Numbered from the stretch's first letter, positions 8,727 to 18,020 are shown. The stretch is DNA of 64,000 bases from Bradyrhizobium sediminis (GCF_018736085.1 NZ_CP076134.1:4970501-5034500); one strand, 5' to 3'. Notes: generated from the sequence alone by a model not told the origin. Translations and numbers: made by a program.

Positions 8727-8818
8727 CCGTTCCGATTGAATCGGAACGGGCCTCTATCTTTTGTTTTGACGCGTTTTCTTCACGCGAACCGGTATCCGCT
8801 TCGCTTGAAAACGCTCTG
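8727..8818. repeat. Intergenic repeat, family B
   Basis: It begins with an inverted repeat CCGTTCCGATT-G-AATCGGAACGG (8727-8749). A block containing GACGCGTTTTCTTC and later CGCTTCGCTTGAAAACGC follows. A shorter, diverged copy of the second block lies at 35541-35600. It occupies most of the gap between two minus-strand genes. Confidence 0.6.
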
Positions 8819-8819
8819 G

Positions 8820-9650
8820 TTAGTGCCGGAACGGATAGGCCAGTTGCCCGGCAATCTCCTGGGGAAACGTGGCCTGGTCGTCGACGCCATAATGATCGGG
8901 CAGCTTGTTGTCCGGCATCCGGTAGGTTCCGAACAGGACGTCCCAGAGCGGAAAGGTGCCGGCGAAGTTGGTATTGCCGCCCACTTCGAGCGCGGTGTGA
9001 TGCCAGCGGTGGAAAACCGGGGTGGCCAGCACGTATCTGAACGGGCCGAGCGTCCAGTTCAGATTGGCGTGGACGAACGCCGAGTGGAACATGTTGAAGG
9101 GCCCGACCCAGAGCATGACGTTCGGCGAAATCCCCGCCATCAGCAGGATTACGTCGACGATGATGGTTCCGAGGAACAGGTTGACGGGGTGAAAGCGCGC
9201 CGCCGAGATCCAGTCCAGATCCTCGGAGGAATGATGGACGGCGTGATATTTCCAGAAGCCGCCGCCGTGGAACATCCGGTGCAGCCAGTACAGCATGAAG
9301 TCCGACAGCACCAGGAACAGCACCGCCTGGGACCACAGCGGCAGTTCGGACAGCGGGCCGTGGCCATTGTCGTAAAAGGCGATCAGCGCATCGGCGTCAT
9401 GGATGTTGAAGACGACGCCGGCGCCGAGCACCAGGAGCCCGATCCGCAGCACGCGCCCGAACAAGGGCACGAAGAACCAGTAAACAATGTCGGTGACGAG
9501 CTCCCGCTTGCGCCACCATGGCGTTCCGGGATTGCAGGCCCAGAAATGGGTCAGCACCGAGAACACCAGCGCCAGCACGATCGTGACGGGCACCACCCTC
9601 GCGATCGTCTGGCCGAGCATCTCGACGACTTCCATGGGCAAATTTGACAT
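8820..9650 (-). CDS. Sterol desaturase / fatty acid hydroxylase family membrane protein
   Basis: A 276-residue membrane protein with the three histidine clusters of the di-iron hydroxylase superfamily: HRMFH (about 124), HAVHH (about 136) and HRWHH (about 214). Hydrophobic segments flank them. The family uses O2 to hydroxylate or desaturate lipids at the inner membrane. The substrate here is unknown; hopanoid, sterol-like or carotenoid lipids are all possible. It stands inside the pilus region but shows no link to it. The gene upstream is divergent. Confidence 0.85.
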   Translation of the reverse strand: MSNLPMEVVEMLGQTIARVVPVTIVLALVFSVLTHFWACNPGTPWWRKRELVTDIVYWFFVPLFGRVLRIGLLVLGAGVVFNIHDADALIAFYDNGHGPLSELPLWSQAVLFLVLSDFMLYWLHRMFHGGGFWKYHAVHHSSEDLDWISAARFHPVNLFLGTIIVDVILLMAGISPNVMLWVGPFNMFHSAFVHANLNWTLGPFRYVLATPVFHRWHHTALEVGGNTNFAGTFPLWDVLFGTYRMPDNKLPDHYGVDDQATFPQEIAGQLAYPFRH

Positions 9651-9876
9651 CGCAACCTCATCCGACCGGGTCCTTCAAGGGGTACCCGTTCGCGCTTAAG
9701 GAGCCATGAATCCAAAGCCGTCGGCGTCCAACGCACGTTCAGGATAGTGTGTCGTTTTAGGTCACGCTTTCAGCCGACGGGGACTAGATCAACCGGTTGT
9801 TAGGAAGTTTCGTTCAGCGTGCGCGCGGAATGGCTGCATCGAACGGATTGGCCAAGACTTCAGTGAGGACAGTATC

Positions 9877-12345
9877 TTGCAAGCATTCCCCAGAGTTCTA
9901 GGCCGCCATTATTTCGCGATTTTTGTATTGGCCTCAGCGACTCTGTCCTATCAGATATTGATAACTCGTTTCTTCAGCGTCATGCTGTATTATCATTTTG
10001 CATTTGCTGCCATTTCGCTTGCCATGCTCGGGCTTACCCGCGGAGCCATGGAAGTCTACAACAAACCTGAGCGCTACGCTCTGGAACACGTGGGGATGGA
10101 ATTCGCACGCCACGCCTCGTGGTTCGCGATCACCGGCGTTGGCGCAATGGTTGCCTTCCTCTGCGTGCCCCTCGTGATCCCCGAGCAATACGTGATGGCG
10201 GCGCTGGCGATCACGACGGTCGCCTTCGTAAGACCGTTTACTGAAAGTGGCGTCTGCATAACCCTTTTGTTGACTCGCCTGCCCTATAGCGGCGGCTGGC
10301 TTTATGCGGCCGACCTCGCAGGCGCGGCGCTCGGATGCCTCGGTGTCATCTTCGTATTGCTCATGGTCGATCCCGTGAGCGCCACATTGGCGATCGGCGC
10401 CTTTGCCGCCGGTGCAGGCTGGATCGTGGTGCGGGACAGCGGCGACATCCGCAGCCTGCGCCTCAGCGGCGCCATCGCGCTGAGTCTGGCTGCGGTCACC
10501 ATTGTGCACACCGGACTTGAAGCTTCCGGCAGGAGCCATCTCGGCGTGTTCTGGGCCAAGGGCGCACAGCAGATGGGCACGCTGTTCGAACGCTGGAATA
10601 CCTACTCGCGCGTGCGGGTGACGGCATGGGGAGAGACCGCTCCATTCGGCTGGGGCCTTACCCACGTGCCGGAGATGAAAATAGACCAGAAACGCCTCGA
10701 TATCGACGCCGACGCGGCCACGGTCATCACCCGTTACGATGGCGATATCAGCAAGCTGTCCTACCTCAAAGACGACGTCATCAATGCCGCCTATCTGGTG
10801 CAACCGCCGGCCCAAGTCGCCGTCGTCGGCGTGGGGGGCGGCCGTGATATTCTTTCCGCGCTTTATTTCGGCGCCAAGCGCATCCACGGCATTGAAATCA
10901 ATCCCGCGATCTTCGAAGTCCTCACCGACAAGTTCGCCGACTTCTCCGGCCACCTCGATCGCCAGCCCGGCGTGTCGCTGGTCAATGCCGAAGCGCGCAG
11001 CTACATCAATCACTCATCCGACCGCTACGACCTCGTCCAGATTTCGCTGATCGACACCTGGGCGGCGACGGCTGCCGGCGGATTGACGCTCACGGAAAAT
11101 CGCCTCTACACCGTGGAGGCATGGGGTGACTTCTATAGGGCGCTGAACCCGGGCGGGATGCTGTCGATATCGCGCTGGTACGATCCAGACATTCACCGTG
11201 GCGAGTTCTATCGCCTGGTGGCGATCGCGGCGAGCGCGCTTCAGCGCAAAGGTGTACCCGCAGCCGAGCTGGCGCAGCATGTCGTCGCTCTGAACGTCGG
11301 CAATATCGTAACGGTGATTACCCGTCCTGACGCCTTCACCGATGCCCAATGGCAAGCTGCGCGCACCAGAGTTCTGGCCCAGGGCTTCAAGATACTGCTG
11401 GGGCCGGATGTTGCTTTCGACACTGTCACCTCGACGTTGTTGTCGGGCATGGCCGACGCGGCATTCTTCGCGTCATTGCCGGAGAACGTCACGCCCTCGA
11501 CGGACGATAATCCGTTCTTCTTCTATACGACGCGGTTCGGGAATCTTGCCCGCACCTCCCCGAACGCCCCCACCCACAACAACGCGGCGATCAATATGAC
11601 CTTGATGCTGATCATAGTATCGCTGCTCGCCTGCGTGTACTATATCATCACGCCGTTTGTCCGTCTCGCGAAGCGGATGCCGCTATCGACGCTGACGCCG
11701 CCCGTGGCGTATTTCTGCGCGATCGGCATGGGCTTCATGCTGATCGAGATATCGCAGATGCAGCGGCTGATGGTCTTCCTGGGGCATCCCGTCTACGGAC
11801 TGGGCGTCGTACTTTTCACGATTCTTCTGTTTAGCGGGATCGGCAGCGCCACAGTCGGTGCGCAGGCCCCGCGATCGGGCGCGCTCATCGTGAGGGTTGT
11901 CGCCCTGCTGGCAACGGTGGTGCTGGCGGGGCTGTTGACTCCCCTGCTCACGACATGGGCGCGATCGGCAACCACCGACATGCGTATTCTGTCGTCGGTA
12001 CTGCTGCTGGCTCCCCCGGCATTCTGCATGGGGATGATGTTCCCGCTCGGGCTGAGCATCTGGCGCCATCACGCGGGGCTTCTTCCGTTCTTCTGGAGCG
12101 CCAACGGGATTACCTCGATGTTTGCTTCGGTGCTGGGCATGGCCTTGTCGATCGAATTCGGCATCGCCACGACCTACACGTTGGGCGCCTGCTTCTATGT
12201 CGTCTGTGCTTTGGTGATTTTCATCAGCCGCCAGGGTATCCGCGCAGAAGAGTTTGCAGCGGGGTCCGTCAAGGGACTGGGATTGGCGCCTCAGGCTGAA
12301 GCTGCTGCGGCCAATCCGGCCGCAGCATCGGCCCAATCGACATAG
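9877..12345 (+). CDS. Polytopic membrane protein fused to a spermidine-synthase-like domain
   Basis: An 822-residue protein with a TTG start. The N-terminal part (about residues 10-210) is a string of membrane helices. The middle (about 300-460) is a Rossmann SAM-binding domain of spermidine-synthase type: VAVVGVGGGRDILSALYFG, then the acidic residue in IHGIEINP, and later DLVQISLIDTW. The C-terminal part (about 570-800) is again helical. This is the fused MFS/spermidine-synthase architecture. Whether it makes polyamines or methylates something is not known; many members are uncharacterised. The C-terminus is Ala-rich. It is followed 113 bases downstream by a GT-C-like membrane protein. Confidence 0.8.
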   Translation: MQAFPRVLGRHYFAIFVLASATLSYQILITRFFSVMLYYHFAFAAISLAMLGLTRGAMEVYNKPERYALEHVGMEFARHASWFAITGVGAMVAFLCVPLVIPEQYVMAALAITTVAFVRPFTESGVCITLLLTRLPYSGGWLYAADLAGAALGCLGVIFVLLMVDPVSATLAIGAFAAGAGWIVVRDSGDIRSLRLSGAIALSLAAVTIVHTGLEASGRSHLGVFWAKGAQQMGTLFERWNTYSRVRVTAWGETAPFGWGLTHVPEMKIDQKRLDIDADAATVITRYDGDISKLSYLKDDVINAAYLVQPPAQVAVVGVGGGRDILSALYFGAKRIHGIEINPAIFEVLTDKFADFSGHLDRQPGVSLVNAEARSYINHSSDRYDLVQISLIDTWAATAAGGLTLTENRLYTVEAWGDFYRALNPGGMLSISRWYDPDIHRGEFYRLVAIAASALQRKGVPAAELAQHVVALNVGNIVTVITRPDAFTDAQWQAARTRVLAQGFKILLGPDVAFDTVTSTLLSGMADAAFFASLPENVTPSTDDNPFFFYTTRFGNLARTSPNAPTHNNAAINMTLMLIIVSLLACVYYIITPFVRLAKRMPLSTLTPPVAYFCAIGMGFMLIEISQMQRLMVFLGHPVYGLGVVLFTILLFSGIGSATVGAQAPRSGALIVRVVALLATVVLAGLLTPLLTTWARSATTDMRILSSVLLLAPPAFCMGMMFPLGLSIWRHHAGLLPFFWSANGITSMFASVLGMALSIEFGIATTYTLGACFYVVCALVIFISRQGIRAEEFAAGSVKGLGLAPQAEAAAANPAAASAQST

Positions 12346-12458
12346 ATCGCCATCGCCGATCCGGATCGCTGCGCGGCGCGCGGAGCCATGCGGCGCAGCG
12401 CCAACGCCTTGTTGCGAACATCGCACTTAAGCGTTGCGTAACCACCTTCGGCTACACC

Positions 12459-14294
12459 GTGCCTGAGGTAGCGATGATGTCTGATGTTTCATCGACCGCG
12501 GACGGCCCCGCCTGTCGCACCAGCAGCACGGGAGGCCCGCTCGCCATGATGGCCGTGCTGTGGGGCACCGTCGTGATCGCGCTCGCCGCACCAGCCACGA
12601 CAACCGGCGTGTTCGACGCCATGTCCACCGACGATGCGATGCGGCTGGTCGAACTGCGCGACCTGATCGCCGGACAAGGCTGGTTCGATCTGGTCCAGCA
12701 CCGGCTCAATCCGCCCGGCGTCCTGATGCATTGGTCGCGCGCGATCGACGCCCCGCTGAGTGCGCTGATCCTGATCCTGCGACCGCTGGCGGGGACACAT
12801 GGTGCGGAAGCCATCACGCTGGCACTGTGGCCAGCGCTGCTGTTCGGCGCGATCTTGCTGCTGGCCGCGGCGATCGCGAAGCGAATGAGCGACGGCGGCG
12901 CTCAACCCAAGACGCAGCTTGCCACCGCTCTGCTGACGGCGCTCTCGGTTCCTGCGCTCGTCCATTTTCGGGCCGGTGCCATCGATCATCATAATGCCCA
13001 GATCGTTCTCATGTTCGCTTTCGTCTTGCTGGCGACAGAGATCGAACGAAGCGCCGTCAAGGCATGCCTGGCCGGCGTCACAGCCTCATTGTCGCTGGCG
13101 ATCGGGTTGGAAATGTTGCCGGCCATCGCCGCGGCATGCGTCGCAATATTCGGGTTGTTGATCTGGCGGGGCGACTCCGTATCCCGCCCGGTCAGTATCT
13201 TCGGCGGGGCACTGGCTGGATCGTCCCTGCTTCTCGCCTCGGTGCTGCTGCCGATCCATTCGCTCACAGCTCCCGCATGCGATGCGTTCGGAGGGCCGTT
13301 CCTGCTATTGATAGCCGGAGGCGGCGTGAGCCTGGTGGCAGTCGCATACGTCAATCGCCTTCATCCGACGCTGGGCGGACGGCTCGCTGCCGCTGCGGTC
13401 GCGGGAGGGGCACTTCTCGGATCGTTTTTCGAGTTGTTTCCCGGATGCATTGCGTCGCCTTATGCGCAGGTTGCTCCGCTGCTGACGGAGTTTTGGCTCG
13501 ACCGCGTCGCCGAGACCATGTCGTTCCAAAAGGTGCTGCAATATACGCCGCAGAAAATCCTGGGCTTTTACGGCTTTCCGCTGATCACGCTCGGCTTGGC
13601 TGTGGTGGCCCTGATTCGCTGCGCGCCGCCCGCGCGATTTCCGTGGATCGTTTCCATCGTCACGCTTGCAGCGCTGATCGGGACCAGCCTGTGGGAGGTT
13701 CGCGGCGCTGCGGCCGCCAACATGGTGGCCGCGCCGTTCTGCGCCGTCAGCCTCGCCGGCCTTTGGGCCAACCGCGCACAGGGACGGCAGCTGGTTCTCG
13801 CTGCACTGATCGTTTCACCGGCAAGCCTTGGGGCCATTGGCCTTGCGGCGCGGCCCCTGATCGAGCGGATTCTCATGCCGCAATTCACCATTGCCGCGAT
13901 GGATTCGACGGCGTCATGTCAGACTGTTTCCAGCGTCGCGTCGCTGGCGGGGCTGCCGCCCGGCCGCGTGATGGCTCCGATCGATCTCGGCCCAGCGATA
14001 TTGGCCGCGACCGGCCACACTGTTTTCGCGGCCCCCTATCACCGCAACAACGATGGCAACCTTGCCATGGTCAATGCGATGCTGTCCGCCCCGGAGGCTG
14101 CGCAGCGAATCCTGTCCGACCGCCAAGTCGATTACGTCGTCATCTGCGCCGCCTCTCCCGATCAGAAGGACTTCGTCAAGTCGGCCCCGGATGGGCTGGC
14201 AGCGCGCCTCGGCCGCGGCGAGACGCCTGATTTCCTGCAACCGCTCGACCTCGATCCCACCCGCAAACTCACCGCATGGCGCGTACGAGAGTAA
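12459..14294 (+). CDS. Polytopic membrane protein, probable GT-C glycosyltransferase
   Basis: A 611-residue protein with about ten hydrophobic segments over residues 30-470 and a soluble C-terminal part. The first outer loop carries STDDAMRLVELRDLI, and then RLNPPGVLMHWSR. This resembles the acidic first-loop motif of GT-C enzymes that transfer sugars from polyprenyl carriers (ArnT/oligosaccharyltransferase type). The GTG at 12459 and ATGs at 12474/12477 are possible starts. It lies 280 bases ahead of the flp pilin gene, so a role in modifying pilin or envelope sugars is possible but not shown. No firm family assignment can be made without a profile search. Confidence 0.55.
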   Translation: MPEVAMMSDVSSTADGPACRTSSTGGPLAMMAVLWGTVVIALAAPATTTGVFDAMSTDDAMRLVELRDLIAGQGWFDLVQHRLNPPGVLMHWSRAIDAPLSALILILRPLAGTHGAEAITLALWPALLFGAILLLAAAIAKRMSDGGAQPKTQLATALLTALSVPALVHFRAGAIDHHNAQIVLMFAFVLLATEIERSAVKACLAGVTASLSLAIGLEMLPAIAAACVAIFGLLIWRGDSVSRPVSIFGGALAGSSLLLASVLLPIHSLTAPACDAFGGPFLLLIAGGGVSLVAVAYVNRLHPTLGGRLAAAAVAGGALLGSFFELFPGCIASPYAQVAPLLTEFWLDRVAETMSFQKVLQYTPQKILGFYGFPLITLGLAVVALIRCAPPARFPWIVSIVTLAALIGTSLWEVRGAAAANMVAAPFCAVSLAGLWANRAQGRQLVLAALIVSPASLGAIGLAARPLIERILMPQFTIAAMDSTASCQTVSSVASLAGLPPGRVMAPIDLGPAILAATGHTVFAAPYHRNNDGNLAMVNAMLSAPEAAQRILSDRQVDYVVICAASPDQKDFVKSAPDGLAARLGRGETPDFLQPLDLDPTRKLTAWRVRE

Positions 14295-14574
14295 GGAATG
14301 ATCAAGCTGCTCTTGTGCTTCAAGGGAAACCAGCCGTAACCGATTAACCTTGAATCATGAGTATGCGGCCTAGGTGAAAAAAGCTCGCATTGCGCGCGAA
14401 GCCTTAATCCCTCATTTACTCTGCTCAAGAACAGCGCCTTCGAACCATGTTTACGCGGCCGAATTAACTGCACTGCAATTTCCCGACCCTAGGGTGACGC
14501 CATGGTCACGGTGCTGAGAACGCCGGCGAGACCAAACTTAAGTCGACCAGCCACGTGTACACATGGAGTTAGCT
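14295..14574. other. Leader and promoter region of flp
   Basis: No gene is supported here. Relatively AT-rich around 14340-14480. It contains a near-consensus CtrA box (separate entry). A GGAG at 14565-14568, six bases before the flp start, is the ribosome site. Confidence 0.5.
14404..14419. promoter_or_regulatory. Near-consensus CtrA box upstream of flp
   Basis: TTAA-TCCCTCA-TTTAC agrees with TTAA-N7-TTAAC at eight of nine fixed positions. It lies 156 bases before the pilin start. Confidence 0.4.
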
Positions 14575-14739
14575 ATGAAGAACCTGATTGCGCGTTTCGT
14601 GAAGGACGAGTCCGGCGCCACCGCCATCGAATACGGCCTGATTGCAGCCGGCATTTCGCTCGCCATCATCGCCGTGGTGAACGGCCTCGGCACCAACCTG
14701 AATGCCAGGTTCACCTCGATCAACAACTCGCTGAAATAA
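14575..14739 (+). CDS. flp: Flp/Fap-type major pilin
   Basis: A 54-residue pilin prepeptide: MKNLIARFVKDESG, then ATAIEYGLIAAGISLAIIAV. The Gly/Ala junction followed by Glu-Tyr is the exact Flp prepilin processing site, with Glu at mature position 5, and one hydrophobic helix forms the filament core. The Flp subunit polymerises into the Tad pilus used for surface attachment. A ribosome site (GGAG) lies six bases upstream and a strong terminator follows, giving an abundant short transcript. The prepilin peptidase is encoded 320 bases downstream. Confidence 0.95.
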   Translation: MKNLIARFVKDESGATAIEYGLIAAGISLAIIAVVNGLGTNLNARFTSINNSLK

Positions 14740-14762
14740 GCGGCTGTTACGGGAAGCGTCAG

Positions 14763-14797
14763 AGGCCCCGGCAATCCCGGGGCCTTTGCTGTTTTTG
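14763..14797 (+). terminator. Intrinsic terminator after flp
   Basis: AGGCCCCGG, loop, CCGGGGCCT, then a T-rich tail ending in GTTTTT. Confidence 0.85.
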
Positions 14798-14823
14798 AAG
14801 TCTGGCGTTGGCGTAGGGTAAAC

Positions 14824-14970
14824 ATGCGTGAACCGGCGACAGCCTCTGCCGCGGCCACGACCGCGTTGCCGCCGGCCGGCAGCCGCGACAAGCGGCCGGT
14901 GGAACTGGTGTGCCTGGCGCTGGTGCTGGCGCTTCTCGCCCTTGGCTCCCGGATTGCCAGCATCTGGTGA
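14824..14970 (+). CDS. Small single-span membrane protein between flp and cpaA
   Basis: A 48-residue frame with an ATG start: MREPATASAAATTALPPAG, a basic stretch RDKRPV, then ELVCLALVLALLALGSRIAS as one membrane helix. Codon use fits neighbouring genes. The start lies only about 26 bases past the flp terminator. No family is recognised. Its position between the pilin and the prepilin peptidase suggests a Tad-locus role, but it could also be a chance frame in high-GC DNA. Confidence 0.45.
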   Translation: MREPATASAAATTALPPAGSRDKRPVELVCLALVLALLALGSRIASIW

Positions 14971-15061
14971 GACGTCCGTCCGTTTCCCGATTGTTCATCT
15001 CTGACCGATAGAATTGGGTGATGCTCCGACCTCGCGTCAGCCATACGGGCTGCATAATCCC

Positions 15062-15586
15062 ATGATCCTCGACATCGTCCGCCTCTCGCTGTTTCCGGCC
15101 CTGATGGCGTTCGCGGCGGCCAGCGATCTCTTCACCATGACGATTTCGAACCGGGTGTCGCTGGCGCTGGCGGCGGGCTTTCTGGCGGTCGCGCTGCTGA
15201 GCGGCATGGGATTCTACGATATCCTGACCCATATCGGCGCCGGCTTGACCGTGCTCGCGGTCGCCTTTGCCTGCTTTGCGATGGGCTGGATCGGCGGCGG
15301 CGACGCCAAGGTCGCGGCTGCGGCCGCGCTGTGGTTCGGTTTCGGCCATCTGCTGAACTATCTGCTCTACGCCTCGCTGTTCGGCGGCGCCCTGACCCTG
15401 CTGCTGCTGCAGTTCCGGCAATGGCCGCTGCCCTACGCGCTGGCCGGCCAGCCCTGGCTGCTCAGGCTGCACGCCAAGGAGAGCGGCATTCCCTACGGCA
15501 TCGCGCTGGCGATCGGCGCATTGATGATCTATCCGGAGACCGAATGGATCAAGGCGGTCGACCTCGCCCACTTCGCGGCGCGCTGA
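15062..15586 (+). CDS. cpaA: Prepilin peptidase CpaA (TadV-type)
   Basis: A 174-residue A24-family aspartic peptidase. The first catalytic Asp is in AAASDLFTMTISN (about residue 20) and the second in the GGGDAKV motif (about residue 80); hydrophobic helices surround both. It cleaves the Flp prepilin, and probably the TadE-type pseudopilins, at the inner membrane. A TTG at 15014 would extend the frame, but the ATG at 15062 gives the usual MILDIVRLSLFP start. First processing gene of the cpa series. cpaB follows after 125 bases that contain a CtrA-like box. Confidence 0.9.
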   Translation: MILDIVRLSLFPALMAFAAASDLFTMTISNRVSLALAAGFLAVALLSGMGFYDILTHIGAGLTVLAVAFACFAMGWIGGGDAKVAAAAALWFGFGHLLNYLLYASLFGGALTLLLLQFRQWPLPYALAGQPWLLRLHAKESGIPYGIALAIGALMIYPETEWIKAVDLAHFAAR

Positions 15587-15594
15587 GCGCGTTG

Positions 15595-15610
15595 GTAAAC
15601 TCCCGTTAAC
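15595..15610. promoter_or_regulatory. Near-consensus CtrA box upstream of cpaB
   Basis: GTAA-ACTCCCG-TTAAC agrees with TTAA-N7-TTAAC at eight of nine fixed positions. It lies 102 bases before the cpaB start. Confidence 0.4.
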
Positions 15611-15711
15611 GCGATTTAGATACGCCTCATTAACCATGCTTTGACGAATAGCTGGTCAACTCCCGTCACGGCGGCGGCAGCGTCGCGGCGTAATGTGGAA
15701 AGTGAAGCGTA

Positions 15712-16506
15712 ATGAATACCGCACGCATTGTGGTCCTGACCATCGCTGTCGGTGCCGGCGGCATTGCCGCATATCTCGCGAGCGGCTCCGACAACAAGCC
15801 TGCGCCGTCCGAACCGGTCGCGCAACTGCAGACCGTGGACGTCCTGGTGGCGAAGGCCGACATCGGCCTCGGCCAGTCGCTCAAGCCCGACGACCTGCAA
15901 TGGCAGACCTGGCCCGCGGCGGCGACCAGCAGCACCTTCATTCGCCGCGGCGAACGCCCCGACGCCACCACCCAGGTCGCGGGCTCGATCGCGCGCGCGC
16001 CTTTCATCGCCGGCGAGCCGATCCGCGAGCAGAAGCTGGTCAAGACCGACGGATCCGGCTTCATGGCGGCGATCCTGCCCACCGGCATGCGCGCCATCTC
16101 CACCGAAATTTCGCCGGAGACCGGCGCCGGCGGCTTCATCCTGCCGAACGACCGGGTCGACGTGATTCTTTCCAAACGCGAAAAGAACCCCGACCGCAGC
16201 GGCCCCGACGTCGTCAATTCCGAGATCATCCTGAGCAACGTCCGCGTGCTCGCGATCGATCAGGCGCCGAAGGAAAAGGACGGCCAGAACGCCGTGGTCG
16301 GCAAGACCGTGACGCTCGAGCTGAAGCCCGAGCAGGCCGAGACGCTGGCCCGCGCGCGCCAGAGCGGCACGCTGGCGCTGGCGCTGCGCAGCATCGCCGA
16401 TGTCAACATGGTCGAGAATACAACCGACGAGCGGGCTCCCAAGCGTGGCGACAGCGTCAACGTCGTTCGTTACGGCATCGCCAGCCCGACGACCACACAG
16501 AAGTGA
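15712..16506 (+). CDS. cpaB: Flp pilus assembly protein CpaB
   Basis: A 264-residue protein with one N-terminal membrane/signal helix (RIVVLTIAVGAGGIAAYLAS). A SAF domain follows at about residues 45-110 (VDVLVAKADIGLGQSLKPDDLQWQTWP), then the RcpC/CpaB C-terminal domain (GMRAISTEI...VDVILSKREK). CpaB is a periplasmic partner of the CpaC secretin. First gene of the long cpaB-tadC unit; cpaC starts 17 bases downstream. Confidence 0.93.
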   Translation: MNTARIVVLTIAVGAGGIAAYLASGSDNKPAPSEPVAQLQTVDVLVAKADIGLGQSLKPDDLQWQTWPAAATSSTFIRRGERPDATTQVAGSIARAPFIAGEPIREQKLVKTDGSGFMAAILPTGMRAISTEISPETGAGGFILPNDRVDVILSKREKNPDRSGPDVVNSEIILSNVRVLAIDQAPKEKDGQNAVVGKTVTLELKPEQAETLARARQSGTLALALRSIADVNMVENTTDERAPKRGDSVNVVRYGIASPTTTQK

Positions 16507-16523
16507 CCGAAAGGACGCACGAT

Positions 16524-17999
16524 ATGAAGTGCAGGGGAAATCAGCCGGTGATGCGGACCTTCATGGTCCGCGCCCTGTCGTTTTCGGCTGTGGCAGCGCT
16601 GATGTTCAATCAGGCCTTGGCGCCGGTGGTGGCGAGCGACTACCGCGTCGCCGCGCCGATGGCCGCCGATGGACAGATGAATGCGCGCTTTCTCGCCCTC
16701 GGCATCGGCAAATCCGTCGTGGTCGACCTGCCGCGCGACATCAAGGACGTGCTGGTCGCTGACCCCAAGATCGCCAATGCCGTGGTCCGTTCCGCGCAGC
16801 GCGCCTACATCATCGGCGCTGCGGTCGGCCAGACCAACATCGTATTCTTCGATTCCGCCGGCCAGCAGATCGCCGCCTACGACATCGCCGTCAAACGCGA
16901 CCTCAACGGCGTCCGCGCCGCGCTCAAGACCACGCTGCCGAATGCCGACATCCAGATCGAGGGCGTCGGCGACGGCGTCATGTTGTCCGGATCGGCGGCA
17001 AGCCCGGTCGAGGCGCAGCAGGCCGGTGAACTCGCCGCCCGCCTGGTCGGCGGCGCCGACAAGGTCGTCAACTCGATCGCGGTCCGCGGCCGCGACCAGG
17101 TGATGCTGAAGGTCACGGTGGCCGAAGTCGCGCGCAACGTCATCAAGCAGCTCGGCATCGACCTCACCGCCAGCATGAGTTACGGCACCGCGGTCGTCAA
17201 TTTCAGCAACGCCAACCCCTTTACGGCCTATGGCCGCGCGCTGGTCGCCAACAATGCCACGACCGCGTCGTTCGGAGCGACGCCGTCGGTGACGGCCACA
17301 TTGCGCGCGATGGAAAGCGCAGGCGTGGTGCGCACGCTGGCCGAGCCCAACCTGACCGCGATTTCCGGCGAGTCCGCGACCTTCATCGCCGGCGGCGAGT
17401 TTCCGGTTCCCGCAGGCTACTCCTGCGACCCGACCACGCATGTCTGCACGACCCAGATCAGCTTCAAGAAGTTCGGTATTTCCCTCAACTTCACCCCGGT
17501 GGTGCTGACCGAGGGCCGCATCAGCCTGCGGGTGATGACGGAAGTCTCCGAATTGTCCAACGACAACTCGATCACGCTGTCGCAGTCGGTCACGGCCTCG
17601 ACGGTGAACTCCGTGACCATTCCCTCGATCAAGACCCGCCGCGCCGAAACCACGCTGGAGATTCCGTCGGGCGGCGCGATGGCGATGGCGGGCCTGATCG
17701 CCGAACAGACCAAGCAGGCCATCAACGGCCTGCCCGGCCTCGCGCAACTGCCGATTCTCGGCACGCTGTTCCGCAGCCGCGACTACGTCAACAACCAGAC
17801 CGAACTGATGGTGCTGGTGACGCCGATCATCGTGCGCGCGGTCGCGCAGAAGGACCTGTCGAGGCCGGATGACGGATTCGCCAGTTCGTCGGATCCGCAG
17901 GCCGATCTGCTCGGCAGCATCAATCGCATCTACGGCGTTCCGGGCCGCGTCGAGCCGGCACGGAATTATCGCGGCACCTACGGCTTTATTACCGACTGA
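16524..17999 (+). CDS. cpaC: Outer-membrane secretin CpaC (RcpA)
   Basis: A 491-residue secretin. A signal region (FMVRALSFSAVAALMFNQALAPVVA) precedes the pilus N-terminal domain (about 45-115) and a BON-like segment. The secretin domain covers about 230-430 (VMLKVTVAEVARNVIKQLGI, later VPSIKTRRAETTLEIPSGG-type strands and LPILGTLFRSRDY). It forms the outer-membrane channel for the Flp pilus. The ATG at 16524 was chosen over a longer upstream open stretch because AAAGGA precedes it and the signal peptide begins there. cpaD follows 21 bases on. Confidence 0.94.
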   Translation: MKCRGNQPVMRTFMVRALSFSAVAALMFNQALAPVVASDYRVAAPMAADGQMNARFLALGIGKSVVVDLPRDIKDVLVADPKIANAVVRSAQRAYIIGAAVGQTNIVFFDSAGQQIAAYDIAVKRDLNGVRAALKTTLPNADIQIEGVGDGVMLSGSAASPVEAQQAGELAARLVGGADKVVNSIAVRGRDQVMLKVTVAEVARNVIKQLGIDLTASMSYGTAVVNFSNANPFTAYGRALVANNATTASFGATPSVTATLRAMESAGVVRTLAEPNLTAISGESATFIAGGEFPVPAGYSCDPTTHVCTTQISFKKFGISLNFTPVVLTEGRISLRVMTEVSELSNDNSITLSQSVTASTVNSVTIPSIKTRRAETTLEIPSGGAMAMAGLIAEQTKQAINGLPGLAQLPILGTLFRSRDYVNNQTELMVLVTPIIVRAVAQKDLSRPDDGFASSSDPQADLLGSINRIYGVPGRVEPARNYRGTYGFITD

Positions 18000-18020
18000 G
18001 GCGGGACGAGGACGAAACCG

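Noticed and set aside
15693-16523. Long 5' extension of cpaC
   Set aside because: It runs through cpaB in another frame; the ATG at 16524 has a ribosome site and a signal peptide.
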